DNA of 64,000 nt from Chitinophaga sp. GbtcB8. Lineage in GTDB: Bacteria; Bacteroidota; Bacteroidia; Chitinophagales; Chitinophagaceae. The number at the start of each line of letters is the position of its first letter. The first letter of the stretch is position 1. A model generated the notes under the pieces. It saw only the letters and a program-made list of their open reading frames with translations. It was not told the origin of the DNA and searched no databases. Where the stretch lies: the NCBI RefSeq assembly GCF_019091455.1, contig NZ_JAGXJN010000003.1, positions 178,558-242,557 of the forward strand. Reading direction: 5' to 3'. Below are positions 47,629 through 56,773 of the stretch, piece after piece. The position numbers and the translations under genes were made by a program.

Positions 47629-50010
47629 ATGTTTAGAAGCTATTTTAAAACAGCCTGGAGAAATATTGTTAATGATAAGGTTTATACAACCCTGAATATA
47701 CTGGGCCTGGCTATTGGCATGGCAGTGGCCCTGCTGATCGGGTTATGGGTATACAGTGAACAGTCCTATGATAGGTTCCTGCCTGGTTATGAAGATCTGT
47801 ACCAGGTTAAGATGAATGCAGATAACAACGGGGAAATAACCACTTACAGCTCTACTTCCCTGGCATTGGCAGATGCCCTGCGCATGAGTATTCCTGAAAT
47901 TAAATATGTAGCGGAAACAGATTGGATGGGACCGCATGGATTAATGGCAGGTAACCGCAAATTCTATCTGAATGGCGGGCAGGTTGGAGCGGACTTTTTA
48001 AAAATGTTCCGGTATCCCTTACTGCAGGGGAATGCTGCCACCGTATTGCAGCAGCCCTATTCAATTGTATTAACTGCATCCACCGCAGCCGCTTTGTTTG
48101 GCAATGAAGATCCGTTGGATAAAATAGTACGGGTTGATAATATCTATGACCTGAAGGTTACAGGTGTGTTGGCGGACTTACCGGCTAATTCTACCTTTCA
48201 GTTTAAATACCTGATCCCTTTCAGCTTTTTTGAACAAACAACAGATTGGGTGAAAGCCGCCAGGAGAGGGGGATGGAAGGAAAACTCATTCCAGGTGTTT
48301 GCGCAGCTGCAGGAGAAAGCAAGTTATGAAAAGGTGGCGAACAAAATGAAAAATATTGCAAAAAATAATGATCCCAGCGTGAATACAGAGATCATTATGC
48401 AGCCAATGAAGAACTGGCACCTGTATTCTGATTATAAGAACGGAAAAGAAGCAGGCGGGTTTATTGACTATATACGGATGTTTGGGATAATAGGCATATT
48501 GGTATTGTTGATTGCGTGTATAAATTTTATAAACCTTTCCACGGCCCGTTCGGGAAAAAGGGCGAAGGAGGTTGGGATCAGGAAAGCGCTGGGTTCCCGG
48601 AAGAGCCACCTGGTGATGCAATTTTTAATAGAATCCATCCTGATCACTTTTTTTGCTTTCATCATTTCAATAGTGCTGGTGCAGCTGGCGCTGCCTGGTT
48701 TTGCCGTACTAACCGGGCGTAGGTTAAGCATCCCGTTCCTGAGCGGTACGTTCTGGTGTTTAATGATAGCTTATGTGCTGATCACGGGTTTTATAGCCGG
48801 TTGCCGTCCTGCCTTTTATCTCTCTTCTTTCAGACCCGTGAAAGTGCTGAAAGGAAATTTAAAAACAGGGAAAGGAGGTACCATCCCAAGAAAAGTGCTG
48901 ATCGTACTGCAATTCTCCTGCTCCGTAGCGCTGATCATAAGCACCATCATTGTTTATCAGCAAATGCAGCACGCAAAGAACCGCCCCATAGGTTACAACA
49001 TCAGCCGCTTAATGATGACAAACGACAATGAGGATCTGAGCCATAATTATGTTGCGCTTAAAGATGAATTGCTGCAAAGTGGCATTGTGGAAAGTGTGAC
49101 CAAAGCATCCAGCCCGGCCACCAATATTTATTCGCATTCCAAAATTGATTACTGGCCGGGTAAACGTGCAGATGAAACCTTTGGCAGCATGGGTACTATT
49201 GCTATTGCCACAGATTATTTTAAAACATTGGGCATGCAGCTTAAGCAGGGGAGGGACTTTTTAGGAAGTGTTGACGCGGATTCCCTGAGTGTGATCCTGA
49301 ATGAAGCCGCAGTAAAAAGGTTGCGCCTGAAGGAACCGCTGGACCAGAGCATAACCTGGCATGATACCGTAAAGCTTAGAATAACCGGCGTGGTGAAGGA
49401 TGCATTGATGGAATCACCTTTCGCCTCTGTAGAACCTACCATGTTTGTTTACAATCCCGCCCAGAGCGTCGGTAATACTATTATGTACCGGTTAACGCCT
49501 GATGCAGATCCTGAGCTGGTGGTGGAGAAGCTTAAGCAGGTATTTAACAAGTATAGCCCCGGGTATCCCTACAATTACCGGTTTGTAAGTGAAGTATATG
49601 CCGGTAAATTTAATCTTGAACTTTTTTTAGGGAAACTAGCCGGCTTATTTGCAAGCCTTTCCATTCTTATTTCCTGCCTGGGTCTTGTGGGATTAGCAGC
49701 TTATGTGGCAGAGCAGCGCACCAAGGAAATAGGCGTCAGGAAAGTGCTGGGAGCTTCCGTTTTACAGCTGTGGATGTTGTTGCTTAAAGATTTTATGATA
49801 CTGGTAGCTATCAGCTGCCTGATTGCATCGCCGTTGGCCTGGTTCTTTCTGCAAAACTGGCTGCAAAAATATGCTTACCGTATCAATATAGGTGTTGGCG
49901 CTTTTTTAGCAGCAGCTTTTATTGCGATCTTTATCACCACCGTTACAACCAGCTACCAGGCTGTTAGAACAGCGGTTGCAAATCCCCTGAAAAGTTTAAG
50001 ATCAGAATAA
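47629..50010 (+). CDS. FtsX/MacB-like ABC transporter permease
   Basis: A 793-residue permease with two MacB-type periplasmic regions and eight predicted membrane helices: near 20-42, 283-305, 335-355, 375-400, 430-452, then three in the last 130 residues. FRSYFKTAWRNI at the start and KEVGIRKALGS and KEIGVRKVLGA before the helix bundles are the conserved FtsX-family loops. Such single-chain permeases are abundant in Bacteroidota and work with a separate LolD/MacB-like ATPase, which is not in this window. It lies after a 74 bp gap, the widest before 62627, but stays in line with the flanking genes. A role in export or self-protection is possible, and it may equally be unrelated to the product. 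Confidence 0.85.
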   Translation: MFRSYFKTAWRNIVNDKVYTTLNILGLAIGMAVALLIGLWVYSEQSYDRFLPGYEDLYQVKMNADNNGEITTYSSTSLALADALRMSIPEIKYVAETDWMGPHGLMAGNRKFYLNGGQVGADFLKMFRYPLLQGNAATVLQQPYSIVLTASTAAALFGNEDPLDKIVRVDNIYDLKVTGVLADLPANSTFQFKYLIPFSFFEQTTDWVKAARRGGWKENSFQVFAQLQEKASYEKVANKMKNIAKNNDPSVNTEIIMQPMKNWHLYSDYKNGKEAGGFIDYIRMFGIIGILVLLIACINFINLSTARSGKRAKEVGIRKALGSRKSHLVMQFLIESILITFFAFIISIVLVQLALPGFAVLTGRRLSIPFLSGTFWCLMIAYVLITGFIAGCRPAFYLSSFRPVKVLKGNLKTGKGGTIPRKVLIVLQFSCSVALIISTIIVYQQMQHAKNRPIGYNISRLMMTNDNEDLSHNYVALKDELLQSGIVESVTKASSPATNIYSHSKIDYWPGKRADETFGSMGTIAIATDYFKTLGMQLKQGRDFLGSVDADSLSVILNEAAVKRLRLKEPLDQSITWHDTVKLRITGVVKDALMESPFASVEPTMFVYNPAQSVGNTIMYRLTPDADPELVVEKLKQVFNKYSPGYPYNYRFVSEVYAGKFNLELFLGKLAGLFASLSILISCLGLVGLAAYVAEQRTKEIGVRKVLGASVLQLWMLLLKDFMILVAISCLIASPLAWFFLQNWLQKYAYRINIGVGAFLAAAFIAIFITTVTTSYQAVRTAVANPLKSLRSE

Positions 50011-50068
50011 ACGCCCGTTAATTTATTTACCCCTTACTCTCTGCTTCCCGTTTAAAACAGGATTAATT

Positions 50069-51820
50069 ATGAATATTGTAGGAATCTCCGCGTTCTTTCA
50101 TGACGCGGCCTGCTGCCTATTGCAGGACGGCATACTAAAAGCAGCTGCGGAAGAGGAGCGCTTTACCCGTATTAAAGCCGATCCCTCCATACCGGTACAG
50201 GCCTTTAAATATTGCCTGGAACAGTCAGGCCTTACTATTGCGGACATAGATTGTATTGCCTATTATGAAAACCCTGAAAAAAAGCTGGCGCGCCAGTTAT
50301 GGAGCGGCGTATGGGGAAATAAGCCCGGACTTTTAACCCGGCTGCAACCCAATATGGTGGCATCGGCAATCAGGGAACAGTTAGGCTTTGAGGGGCAGGT
50401 TAAATTTATAGACCATCATTTATCCCATGCCGCCAGCAGCTTCTTTTTTTCGGGATTTGAAGAAGCAGCAGTACTCACGGTAGATGGTGTAGGCGAATGG
50501 GCCACTACCACTTACGGAAAAGGTGACAGGGATAATCTGCAGATCTTTGAAGAGGTTGAATTTCCTGACTCCCTTGGCCTGCTGTATAGCACCATTACCA
50601 GTTACCTTGGATTTGGCGTAAACGATGGTGAATATAAAGTAATGGGCCTGGCGCCCTATGGCAAACCCTTATACGCAGATAACATCCGGAAATTAATATC
50701 AGTAAAAGAAGCAGGGCAGTACCGTTTGGAGATGCAATACTTTGGCTTTATGAGCAGCCGCTGCATGTATACTGATCTGCTGCCGGAATTATTTGGAAAA
50801 GCGCCCCGACAGGAGGATGCTCCCTTAAACCAGTTCCATGCAGATATAGCCAAAAGCCTGCAGGTAGTATTGGAAGAAATATTGCTTGAAAAAACCTTTT
50901 ACCTGCACAACAAAGTCAATACAGAAAATTTGTGCATGGCCGGCGGAGTAGCCTTGAATTGCGTAGCCAATGGGCACATACTCAGGAACGGGCCTTTTAA
51001 AAAATTGTTTGTGCAGCCGGCAGCAAATGACGCCGGCGGTGCAATAGGCGCTGCTGCAATGGCGCATTTAGAGTTGAATGGTGAAAGGCCGGCCCGGAAC
51101 AGGCTGCAGCATGTATACCTGGGCCCCTCTTTTAGCACTGATGAAGTGCACCGCTTACTGGAATCTACTTCTGTTGAATACATTAACTGCAGGGAAAATG
51201 AGAACATGCTGCTGGAGCTTACAGCCAGGAAGATCAGTGAAGGAAAAGTGATCGGCTGGTTCCAGGGCCGTATGGAATTTGGTCCCCGCTCCCTGGGAGC
51301 AAGGTCTATCCTCGCTGATCCCAGGAATCCCGATATGCGCGACCGTATAAATGCCATGGTTAAAAAACGGGAAGGCTTCAGGCCATTTGCCCCCGCAATA
51401 CTGGATGTAAAAGCGCGGGAGCATTTTAACCTGGATCATCATTCCCCCTTCATGCTGGAAACCTGCCAGGTTATTTCATCACTGGAATTACCTGCTATTA
51501 CGCATGTAGATGGTTCTGCAAGGGTACAAACCGTGCACAGGGATACAAATGAACGTTTTTATGGATTGCTGGAAGCATTTGGCTCCCTTACGGGTTGCCC
51601 TATTTTATTAAACACCTCTTTTAATATCAAAGGCGAACCGATAGTATGCACCCCTGAAGATGCTATACGCTGTTTTGTTACCACCGACATTGATTGCCTG
51701 GTAATAGAAGATTTCATCATTGACAGGGAGGAGAACAGCCTGGACATACTGAAATACCTTTTGCTCTATACTTTTCCCGGGAAAAGCGGGATCCAGCACG
51801 ATGTATACACCTTTATATAA
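50069..51820 (+). CDS. Carbamoyltransferase, NodU family (third copy)
   Basis: A 583-residue member of the carbamoyltransferase family with the canonical motifs: HDAACCLL (His11-Asp12), FIDHHLSHAASSF with the full HHxxHA metal motif, LCMAGGVALNCVANG, and EFGPRSLGARSILADP with REGFRPFAPAIL in the C-terminal part. It is therefore closer to the mainstream NodU/CmcH type than the pair at 8385-11776. It is expected to transfer carbamoyl from carbamoyl phosphate to a hydroxyl of a sugar, peptide or polyketide; the acceptor is unknown. It begins 58 bp after the permease and lies 18 bp before the SGNH protein, with another carbamoyltransferase after that, forming a compact three-gene set. Confidence 0.9.
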   Translation: MNIVGISAFFHDAACCLLQDGILKAAAEEERFTRIKADPSIPVQAFKYCLEQSGLTIADIDCIAYYENPEKKLARQLWSGVWGNKPGLLTRLQPNMVASAIREQLGFEGQVKFIDHHLSHAASSFFFSGFEEAAVLTVDGVGEWATTTYGKGDRDNLQIFEEVEFPDSLGLLYSTITSYLGFGVNDGEYKVMGLAPYGKPLYADNIRKLISVKEAGQYRLEMQYFGFMSSRCMYTDLLPELFGKAPRQEDAPLNQFHADIAKSLQVVLEEILLEKTFYLHNKVNTENLCMAGGVALNCVANGHILRNGPFKKLFVQPAANDAGGAIGAAAMAHLELNGERPARNRLQHVYLGPSFSTDEVHRLLESTSVEYINCRENENMLLELTARKISEGKVIGWFQGRMEFGPRSLGARSILADPRNPDMRDRINAMVKKREGFRPFAPAILDVKAREHFNLDHHSPFMLETCQVISSLELPAITHVDGSARVQTVHRDTNERFYGLLEAFGSLTGCPILLNTSFNIKGEPIVCTPEDAIRCFVTTDIDCLVIEDFIIDREENSLDILKYLLLYTFPGKSGIQHDVYTFI

Positions 51821-51838
51821 CTCCTTATAAAATACGAT

Positions 51839-53938
51839 ATGGAAAACAGGCCGTCTGACGACTTGAAAATTATTGCGGCGGAACTTGCCCGTCACATAAG
51901 CGCGGGTAACATCAGTGCAGCATGTGAACCGCTGCTGGCGCAACTGGCTGGTAATAAATATGATCCCGCATATGAGGAGGCAGCTGATAGCGGAACAAAA
52001 GCAGCGCATAATACTGCAATAGGCATTTGGAAAAAAACGGTGGAAGATGGGAAAAGCTTTTACAGCAGGGATGCAGCCCGGCAGATTGAATGGGCATTAT
52101 GGGCCAATATAAATGAGTTACCGGCAAAAAGCAGTAAAAAAAGATTAGTGCTGTTAGGTGAATCTGTAGCAAGAGGATATTTGTATGATCCGCACTATAA
52201 TGTGGCCAGGGAGCTGGAAGCGATCCTTAATGAAAAGAGCAGCCCCTGGAATGCAGAAGTAGTAGACCTTGCAAAGACCAGCATAAGTATGAAAGAGCTG
52301 CTGGAGCTGGCGGACGCCTGCACCGCCCTGGAGCCGGATATGGCGGTGATCTTTGCCGGTAATAACTGGGATCCTGCCCTGGCAGATACACTGAATGAGG
52401 AAGATGTGAATACCATATTGGAAATATTCAGGCAGGATGGTTTTCCCGGCATAAAAGACTTCCTGTCAAACAGGTTTAGGGACCTGGTTACTCAATGCCT
52501 CGAACAGCTGTCCGCCTCCTTAACAGTAAAAGGCATACCGGTTGTTTTTGTGATCCCGGAATTTAACCTGATGGATTGGAAAAGTGATCATATAGAACAA
52601 GGGCTGTTGTGGTTGCCGGAGGAGAAAATGAAGGAATGGCTGCAGGCTAAAGATCTGGCAGAGCAGGCCGGCGCTGACATGGAAAAGCTGGGCACAGCAG
52701 CTGCCCGCATGGTAGCGCTGAATCCATCCAATCCACTGGGATATGAGCTGCTGGGCCATTACTACGCTACCGGCAGGCAATATGCAGCTGCAAGGGATTG
52801 TTTTGAATCATCCAGGGATACGGTGTTATTTACCGGGGGCGTCACAAAACCCCGTTGTTATAAAGTTATACGGGAACAGATCTTAGCTGAAGCGCCCCGG
52901 CTGGGAATTAAAATAATAGATCTGCCAGCGGTATTTGCCTCCGCTTTCCCGGATAAAATACCGGACAAAAGCCTGTTCCTTGATTATTGCCACCTTACCG
53001 TAGAAGGCATCAAACTGGCCATGCGGCATACTGCAGCTGCTATAATAGGGCTGGCTACCGGTAAACCCGTTGATGCTGAAAGCATCCATGCATCTGCCCT
53101 GTATCCCGATAGGCATGTGCAGGCTGTTGCACACTTTGGCGCAGCCATACATAATGCGCATAACGGTCAGCCACAGGCTATTCTTCAATATCACTGCAAT
53201 AGATCCGTTGGATTCTCCAACCGGATAAAAGACACTATGCTGCGCTTCATTGATTTTTCATCCAGGCATGCATCTACCTTCTTTTGTAAGTCATTTGAAG
53301 AAATAATCTCAGATGGGGAAATGCGGCAGTATGAAGGAGGACTGTTGTCATTGGTGCATCCAAGAGGCCGTAAATTAATGGATGTTGAGCTGGTGGATGC
53401 TATTGTAAAAGCGCTGGATACCGTTCACATACAACAGGCAGATATTATTGACCGCTTAAGGATAAAGGAGCATGGGGTAGGCCCTGAAGGAGTGAACCTG
53501 CTCGATTCTTTTTACAGTGCCAGTGATTACAATGAGTTCCTGTCAGTACCTAAAAGCGCTTTTTTGCAGTACCGCACTTTAACAGCTCCCTTTCATTTCG
53601 TTGCAGGGAAAGACCATGAAACCCTGTCATTCAGCATCACCTGCCGCACGCCGGAAAGGGAAGAAAAGGATCAGTACATTAAAATTTACCTGAATGATGA
53701 AGGGGAATGTATAACCGCTTTACCAATGTGTAATAACTGGAATACCCATCATTTCATGATCACTGAGCGCTTATTGAAAGCAGGGGTTAACCGCCTGGTT
53801 ATTAAATGGCCTTATACCGCAGCGCCGCTGCCGGAAGTAAGCGGGGTTTCGCGGAATGCTTTGCTCAATGCCATGTACCCTGTGATGGGAGAAATAAGCT
53901 CCTTCTTCGTTAAAGTATGTAACAATAGTGTCCCCTAA
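51839..53938 (+). CDS. SGNH/GDSL-hydrolase-like protein of unknown role
   Basis: A 699-residue protein I cannot name. The middle carries the blocks of an SGNH hydrolase: Ser109 in LLGESVARGY (block I), Asn175-Asn176 in FAGNNWDP (block III) and Asp382-x-x-His385 in DYCHLTVEG (block V). In that family these make an esterase or acyltransferase site. A TPR-like helical stretch sits near 290-330 (GYELLGHYYATGRQYAAARDCFES). The last 300 residues show no motif I recognise; they contain SITC and YLNDEG strands that could form a beta-rich domain. There is no signal peptide, so it is probably cytoplasmic. It is packed between two carbamoyltransferases with 18 bp gaps on each side, suggesting it prepares, transfers or removes a group on the same substrate (inference). 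Confidence 0.7.
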   Translation: MENRPSDDLKIIAAELARHISAGNISAACEPLLAQLAGNKYDPAYEEAADSGTKAAHNTAIGIWKKTVEDGKSFYSRDAARQIEWALWANINELPAKSSKKRLVLLGESVARGYLYDPHYNVARELEAILNEKSSPWNAEVVDLAKTSISMKELLELADACTALEPDMAVIFAGNNWDPALADTLNEEDVNTILEIFRQDGFPGIKDFLSNRFRDLVTQCLEQLSASLTVKGIPVVFVIPEFNLMDWKSDHIEQGLLWLPEEKMKEWLQAKDLAEQAGADMEKLGTAAARMVALNPSNPLGYELLGHYYATGRQYAAARDCFESSRDTVLFTGGVTKPRCYKVIREQILAEAPRLGIKIIDLPAVFASAFPDKIPDKSLFLDYCHLTVEGIKLAMRHTAAAIIGLATGKPVDAESIHASALYPDRHVQAVAHFGAAIHNAHNGQPQAILQYHCNRSVGFSNRIKDTMLRFIDFSSRHASTFFCKSFEEIISDGEMRQYEGGLLSLVHPRGRKLMDVELVDAIVKALDTVHIQQADIIDRLRIKEHGVGPEGVNLLDSFYSASDYNEFLSVPKSAFLQYRTLTAPFHFVAGKDHETLSFSITCRTPEREEKDQYIKIYLNDEGECITALPMCNNWNTHHFMITERLLKAGVNRLVIKWPYTAAPLPEVSGVSRNALLNAMYPVMGEISSFFVKVCNNSVP

Positions 53939-53956
53939 ACTGAAAAATTATATTAT

Positions 53957-55963
53957 ATGATCATACTTGGCTTTAATGGCAGTGTTGCCGGCATAAGCGA
54001 GAACAGGTTCAACTTAAATGTTGACACCATGCATGATGCCGGCGCTACCTTAATAGAAGACGGCCGCATTATATGCACCTTTGAAGAGGAACGCTTAAAC
54101 AGGATCAAACATACCAACAAATTCCCGGTACGTGCAATAGAAGCCTGCCTGGAAGAGCATAATATTGACCTGGACGAAATAGATGCATTTGCCTTTCCAA
54201 ATGAAGAAGCTGTTTATGACCTGGAGATAACACGCTGTGGCACTATAGATCCGTCATTTAATTATGGATCGGCAAGAGCCTATCTTGTTGCTTACTTTCA
54301 GCAATATTTTAACCGGCAGATCGACCCTGCACGTATTTTTTTTGTGAACCATCACCTGGCCCATGCTGCCAGCACTTACTACGTATCCGGGTTTAACAAA
54401 AGCCTGATCCTGGCATTGGATGGTTGGGGCGATAACTTTTCAGGAGGCATTTATGAAGGGGAAGGCAATGAGATCAGAACCATCCAGAAAATGTCTCATA
54501 ACAATTCACTGGGCAATTTTTACGTGGAAATAACCCGCCTGCTGGGATTCGAGTTCTTTGATGAATATAAGGTAATGGGCCTGGCGCCTTATGGAGATAA
54601 GGATACCTATAAACATATTTTTGACGGCCTGTATGAGCTGCAGCCCCAGGGAGCTTATCACCTGCACCGCGACCGGCTCAGGGTCATAGGTGAAAAGCTG
54701 CCGCCACGCAGGAAAGGTGAGCCCGTAACCCAGGTGCATAAGGATATTGCAGCAGCATTACAGGCAGCGCTTGAGGAAATTGTATTGCATTTGGTAAAAC
54801 ATTACCAGTCCGTTACCGGGCATGATCACCTGTGCCTGTCAGGCGGGGTATCCCTGAACTGTACCATGACCGGGAGATTGCTGTATGAAAATATTTTCCG
54901 GGATGTTTTTGTACAACCCGCATCCAATGATACCGGGCTGCCTTTGGGAGCTGCCTTGTATACTTACTACCAGGCGCAGCCCCATGCGGAACGTTATACA
55001 TTTAAACATGCCTACCTGGGAAGTAAAGCGCCGGAAACCACTGCGCTGGTAAGTACGCTGGGAAAATGGAAGGATGTGTTGGCATATTATGAAGCAGATG
55101 AAATAACCCATGAAACAGCGCGCCTGATTGCGGCCGGTAATGTAATAGGCTGGTTTCAGGGCAGCTCCGAATTTGGTCCGCGCGCCCTGGGCAACCGTAG
55201 CATACTGGCCGATCCCCGGCCGGCAGGCAATAAAGACCTGATCAACAGAAAAATAAAGAACCGGGAAGGGTTCCGGCCCTTTGCACCCTCTTTAACAGAG
55301 GAATCTGTAGCACGGTTTTTTGAGCTGCCGGATCACAGGCAGGACCGTTATGGATTTATGACCTTTATACTAAAAGTAAAGGAGGAGTACCGCAGCCGTT
55401 TAGGCGCCATTACACATGTAGATGGAACCGCCCGTTTGCAAACAGTGACCCGGGAAACAAATGCCCGGTATTATGAGCTGATAAACAGCTTTGGTGAGTT
55501 AACCGGGATGCCGGTGTTGTTAAATACTTCCTTTAACAATAACTGTGAGCCCATTGTAGATACGCCGCAGCAGGCCATTAACTGTTTCCTTACCACTCAT
55601 CTCGACTATCTTGTTATTGACAATTTTATTATCCGGAAACGGGAACAGCAACCCGCAGCCTTTTTTCTTTCATTATACCCGCTGGTGCCCGCCTACACCC
55701 GGTTACATGTTTTGCATGAGAATGGAAAGATCCGTTATGAGATCGGTAATACATTTAATGAAAGAAAACATCCCCTTTCCCGCAACCTGTATGCTTTATT
55801 GAAGAACAGCGATGGCAGCCTCCAGCTGGGAAAGCTGATAGCCGGTTTACCCGATGCAGCCCCGGAAGATGCTGCCGCTATTATTGAAGAAGTGCAAACA
55901 CTCTGGGCATTGAGAACAATTGAATTAACAGCCGGTGCCGCAATGAATTTAGCAATTGGATAA
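53957..55963 (+). CDS. Carbamoyltransferase, NodU family (fourth copy, extended)
   Basis: A 668-residue carbamoyltransferase, longer than the others. The N-terminal strand is followed by an insertion of about 14 residues, so the His-Asp pair falls at 26-27 (MHDAGATLIEDG). VNHHLAHAASTYY holds the full HHxxHA motif, LCLSGGVSLNCTMTG follows, and EFGPRALGNRSILADP with REGFRPFAPSLTEE marks the C-terminal part. About 90 residues extend past the usual end (from RKREQQPAAFF), with no motif I recognise. It resembles a NodU-type enzyme able to carbamoylate a hydroxyl. It follows the SGNH protein by 18 bp and precedes a sugar-transferase-like gene by 17 bp, which would fit a glycan or glycosylated acceptor, although that is only suggestive. 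Confidence 0.9.
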   Translation: MIILGFNGSVAGISENRFNLNVDTMHDAGATLIEDGRIICTFEEERLNRIKHTNKFPVRAIEACLEEHNIDLDEIDAFAFPNEEAVYDLEITRCGTIDPSFNYGSARAYLVAYFQQYFNRQIDPARIFFVNHHLAHAASTYYVSGFNKSLILALDGWGDNFSGGIYEGEGNEIRTIQKMSHNNSLGNFYVEITRLLGFEFFDEYKVMGLAPYGDKDTYKHIFDGLYELQPQGAYHLHRDRLRVIGEKLPPRRKGEPVTQVHKDIAAALQAALEEIVLHLVKHYQSVTGHDHLCLSGGVSLNCTMTGRLLYENIFRDVFVQPASNDTGLPLGAALYTYYQAQPHAERYTFKHAYLGSKAPETTALVSTLGKWKDVLAYYEADEITHETARLIAAGNVIGWFQGSSEFGPRALGNRSILADPRPAGNKDLINRKIKNREGFRPFAPSLTEESVARFFELPDHRQDRYGFMTFILKVKEEYRSRLGAITHVDGTARLQTVTRETNARYYELINSFGELTGMPVLLNTSFNNNCEPIVDTPQQAINCFLTTHLDYLVIDNFIIRKREQQPAAFFLSLYPLVPAYTRLHVLHENGKIRYEIGNTFNERKHPLSRNLYALLKNSDGSLQLGKLIAGLPDAAPEDAAAIIEEVQTLWALRTIELTAGAAMNLAIG

Positions 55964-55980
55964 ATCAAAAATGTAAGATA

Positions 55981-56745
55981 ATGACCCATACTCTGAAAGA
56001 AAATGTTGTGTTATCATTGCTGGTAGCTTATCGTGGCCGTCCGTTGCATTTAAAATGCCTGATGGAATGGTTTAACGTAACCTGCTCTATCAATCCCGGA
56101 ATCGAGCTGGTGATCATGGAGGATAGCCCGGAACCGTCTATCACAACGGATCCCGGGAAAAATATCAAATATTTCCATATAGACGGTGGTGAGAATTTTA
56201 ATAAGGCAAGATTGCTGAACATTGGTTTTAATAACAGCAGTGGAAAATTGATCTCCTCTTATGATGTGGACCTGGTGCCGGCGGATCTTTCTTTCAGACA
56301 GCACCTGGCTATGGCAGGCAAATCCCCGGACCTGCTGATATCAGGCTACCGGCTGAACTATAAAAAAGAATACATGCACATTGAGGAAATTGACAATGCA
56401 AAATATAGTGCTGCTATTGATATCGGCGACTGTACGGAAAGTTTTTTACGGCGGCAGCTGATAGATGGGCACCGGTTTGCCGTTATACCACTCTTCAGCC
56501 GGGAACGGATAGAACAAATAGGCGCCTGGGATGAGCGGTTTGAAGGCTGGGGATCAGAAGACATGGATTTTTTAGACCGGTACCTGGGCCGCAACATATT
56601 CCAGGTCAGAGCCCCGGACCTGTTATACATGCATTTGAATCACGGTGCGGCCCAGGGCTGGAACGATCCGGCGCTTACACAAAGAAATGACTCCCTTTAT
56701 TTTGCAAAAAGAGAGCTGCGTAAGATGGCTAACTACAGTGAATAG
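55981..56745 (+). CDS. Galactosyltransferase-like (GT-A fold) glycosyltransferase
   Basis: A 254-residue cytoplasmic protein with a GT-A nucleotide-sugar fold. LSLLVAYRGRPLHLK opens the Rossmann-like part, a metal-binding Asp95-Val-Asp97 lies in SYDVDLVP, and FEGWGSEDMDF (189-196) matches the GWGxED motif of the beta-1,4-galactosyltransferase C-terminal domain and chondroitin-polymerase-type enzymes. It should transfer a hexose or N-acetylhexosamine from a UDP-sugar. No membrane segment or signal peptide is present. Its place 17 bp after a carbamoyltransferase and 28 bp before the glucan synthase leaves open whether it decorates the peptide or belongs with the carbohydrate genes. Confidence 0.8.
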   Translation: MTHTLKENVVLSLLVAYRGRPLHLKCLMEWFNVTCSINPGIELVIMEDSPEPSITTDPGKNIKYFHIDGGENFNKARLLNIGFNNSSGKLISSYDVDLVPADLSFRQHLAMAGKSPDLLISGYRLNYKKEYMHIEEIDNAKYSAAIDIGDCTESFLRRQLIDGHRFAVIPLFSRERIEQIGAWDERFEGWGSEDMDFLDRYLGRNIFQVRAPDLLYMHLNHGAAQGWNDPALTQRNDSLYFAKRELRKMANYSE

Positions 56746-56773
56746 CACCTCAGAATAACATGAAAACCCAGTT

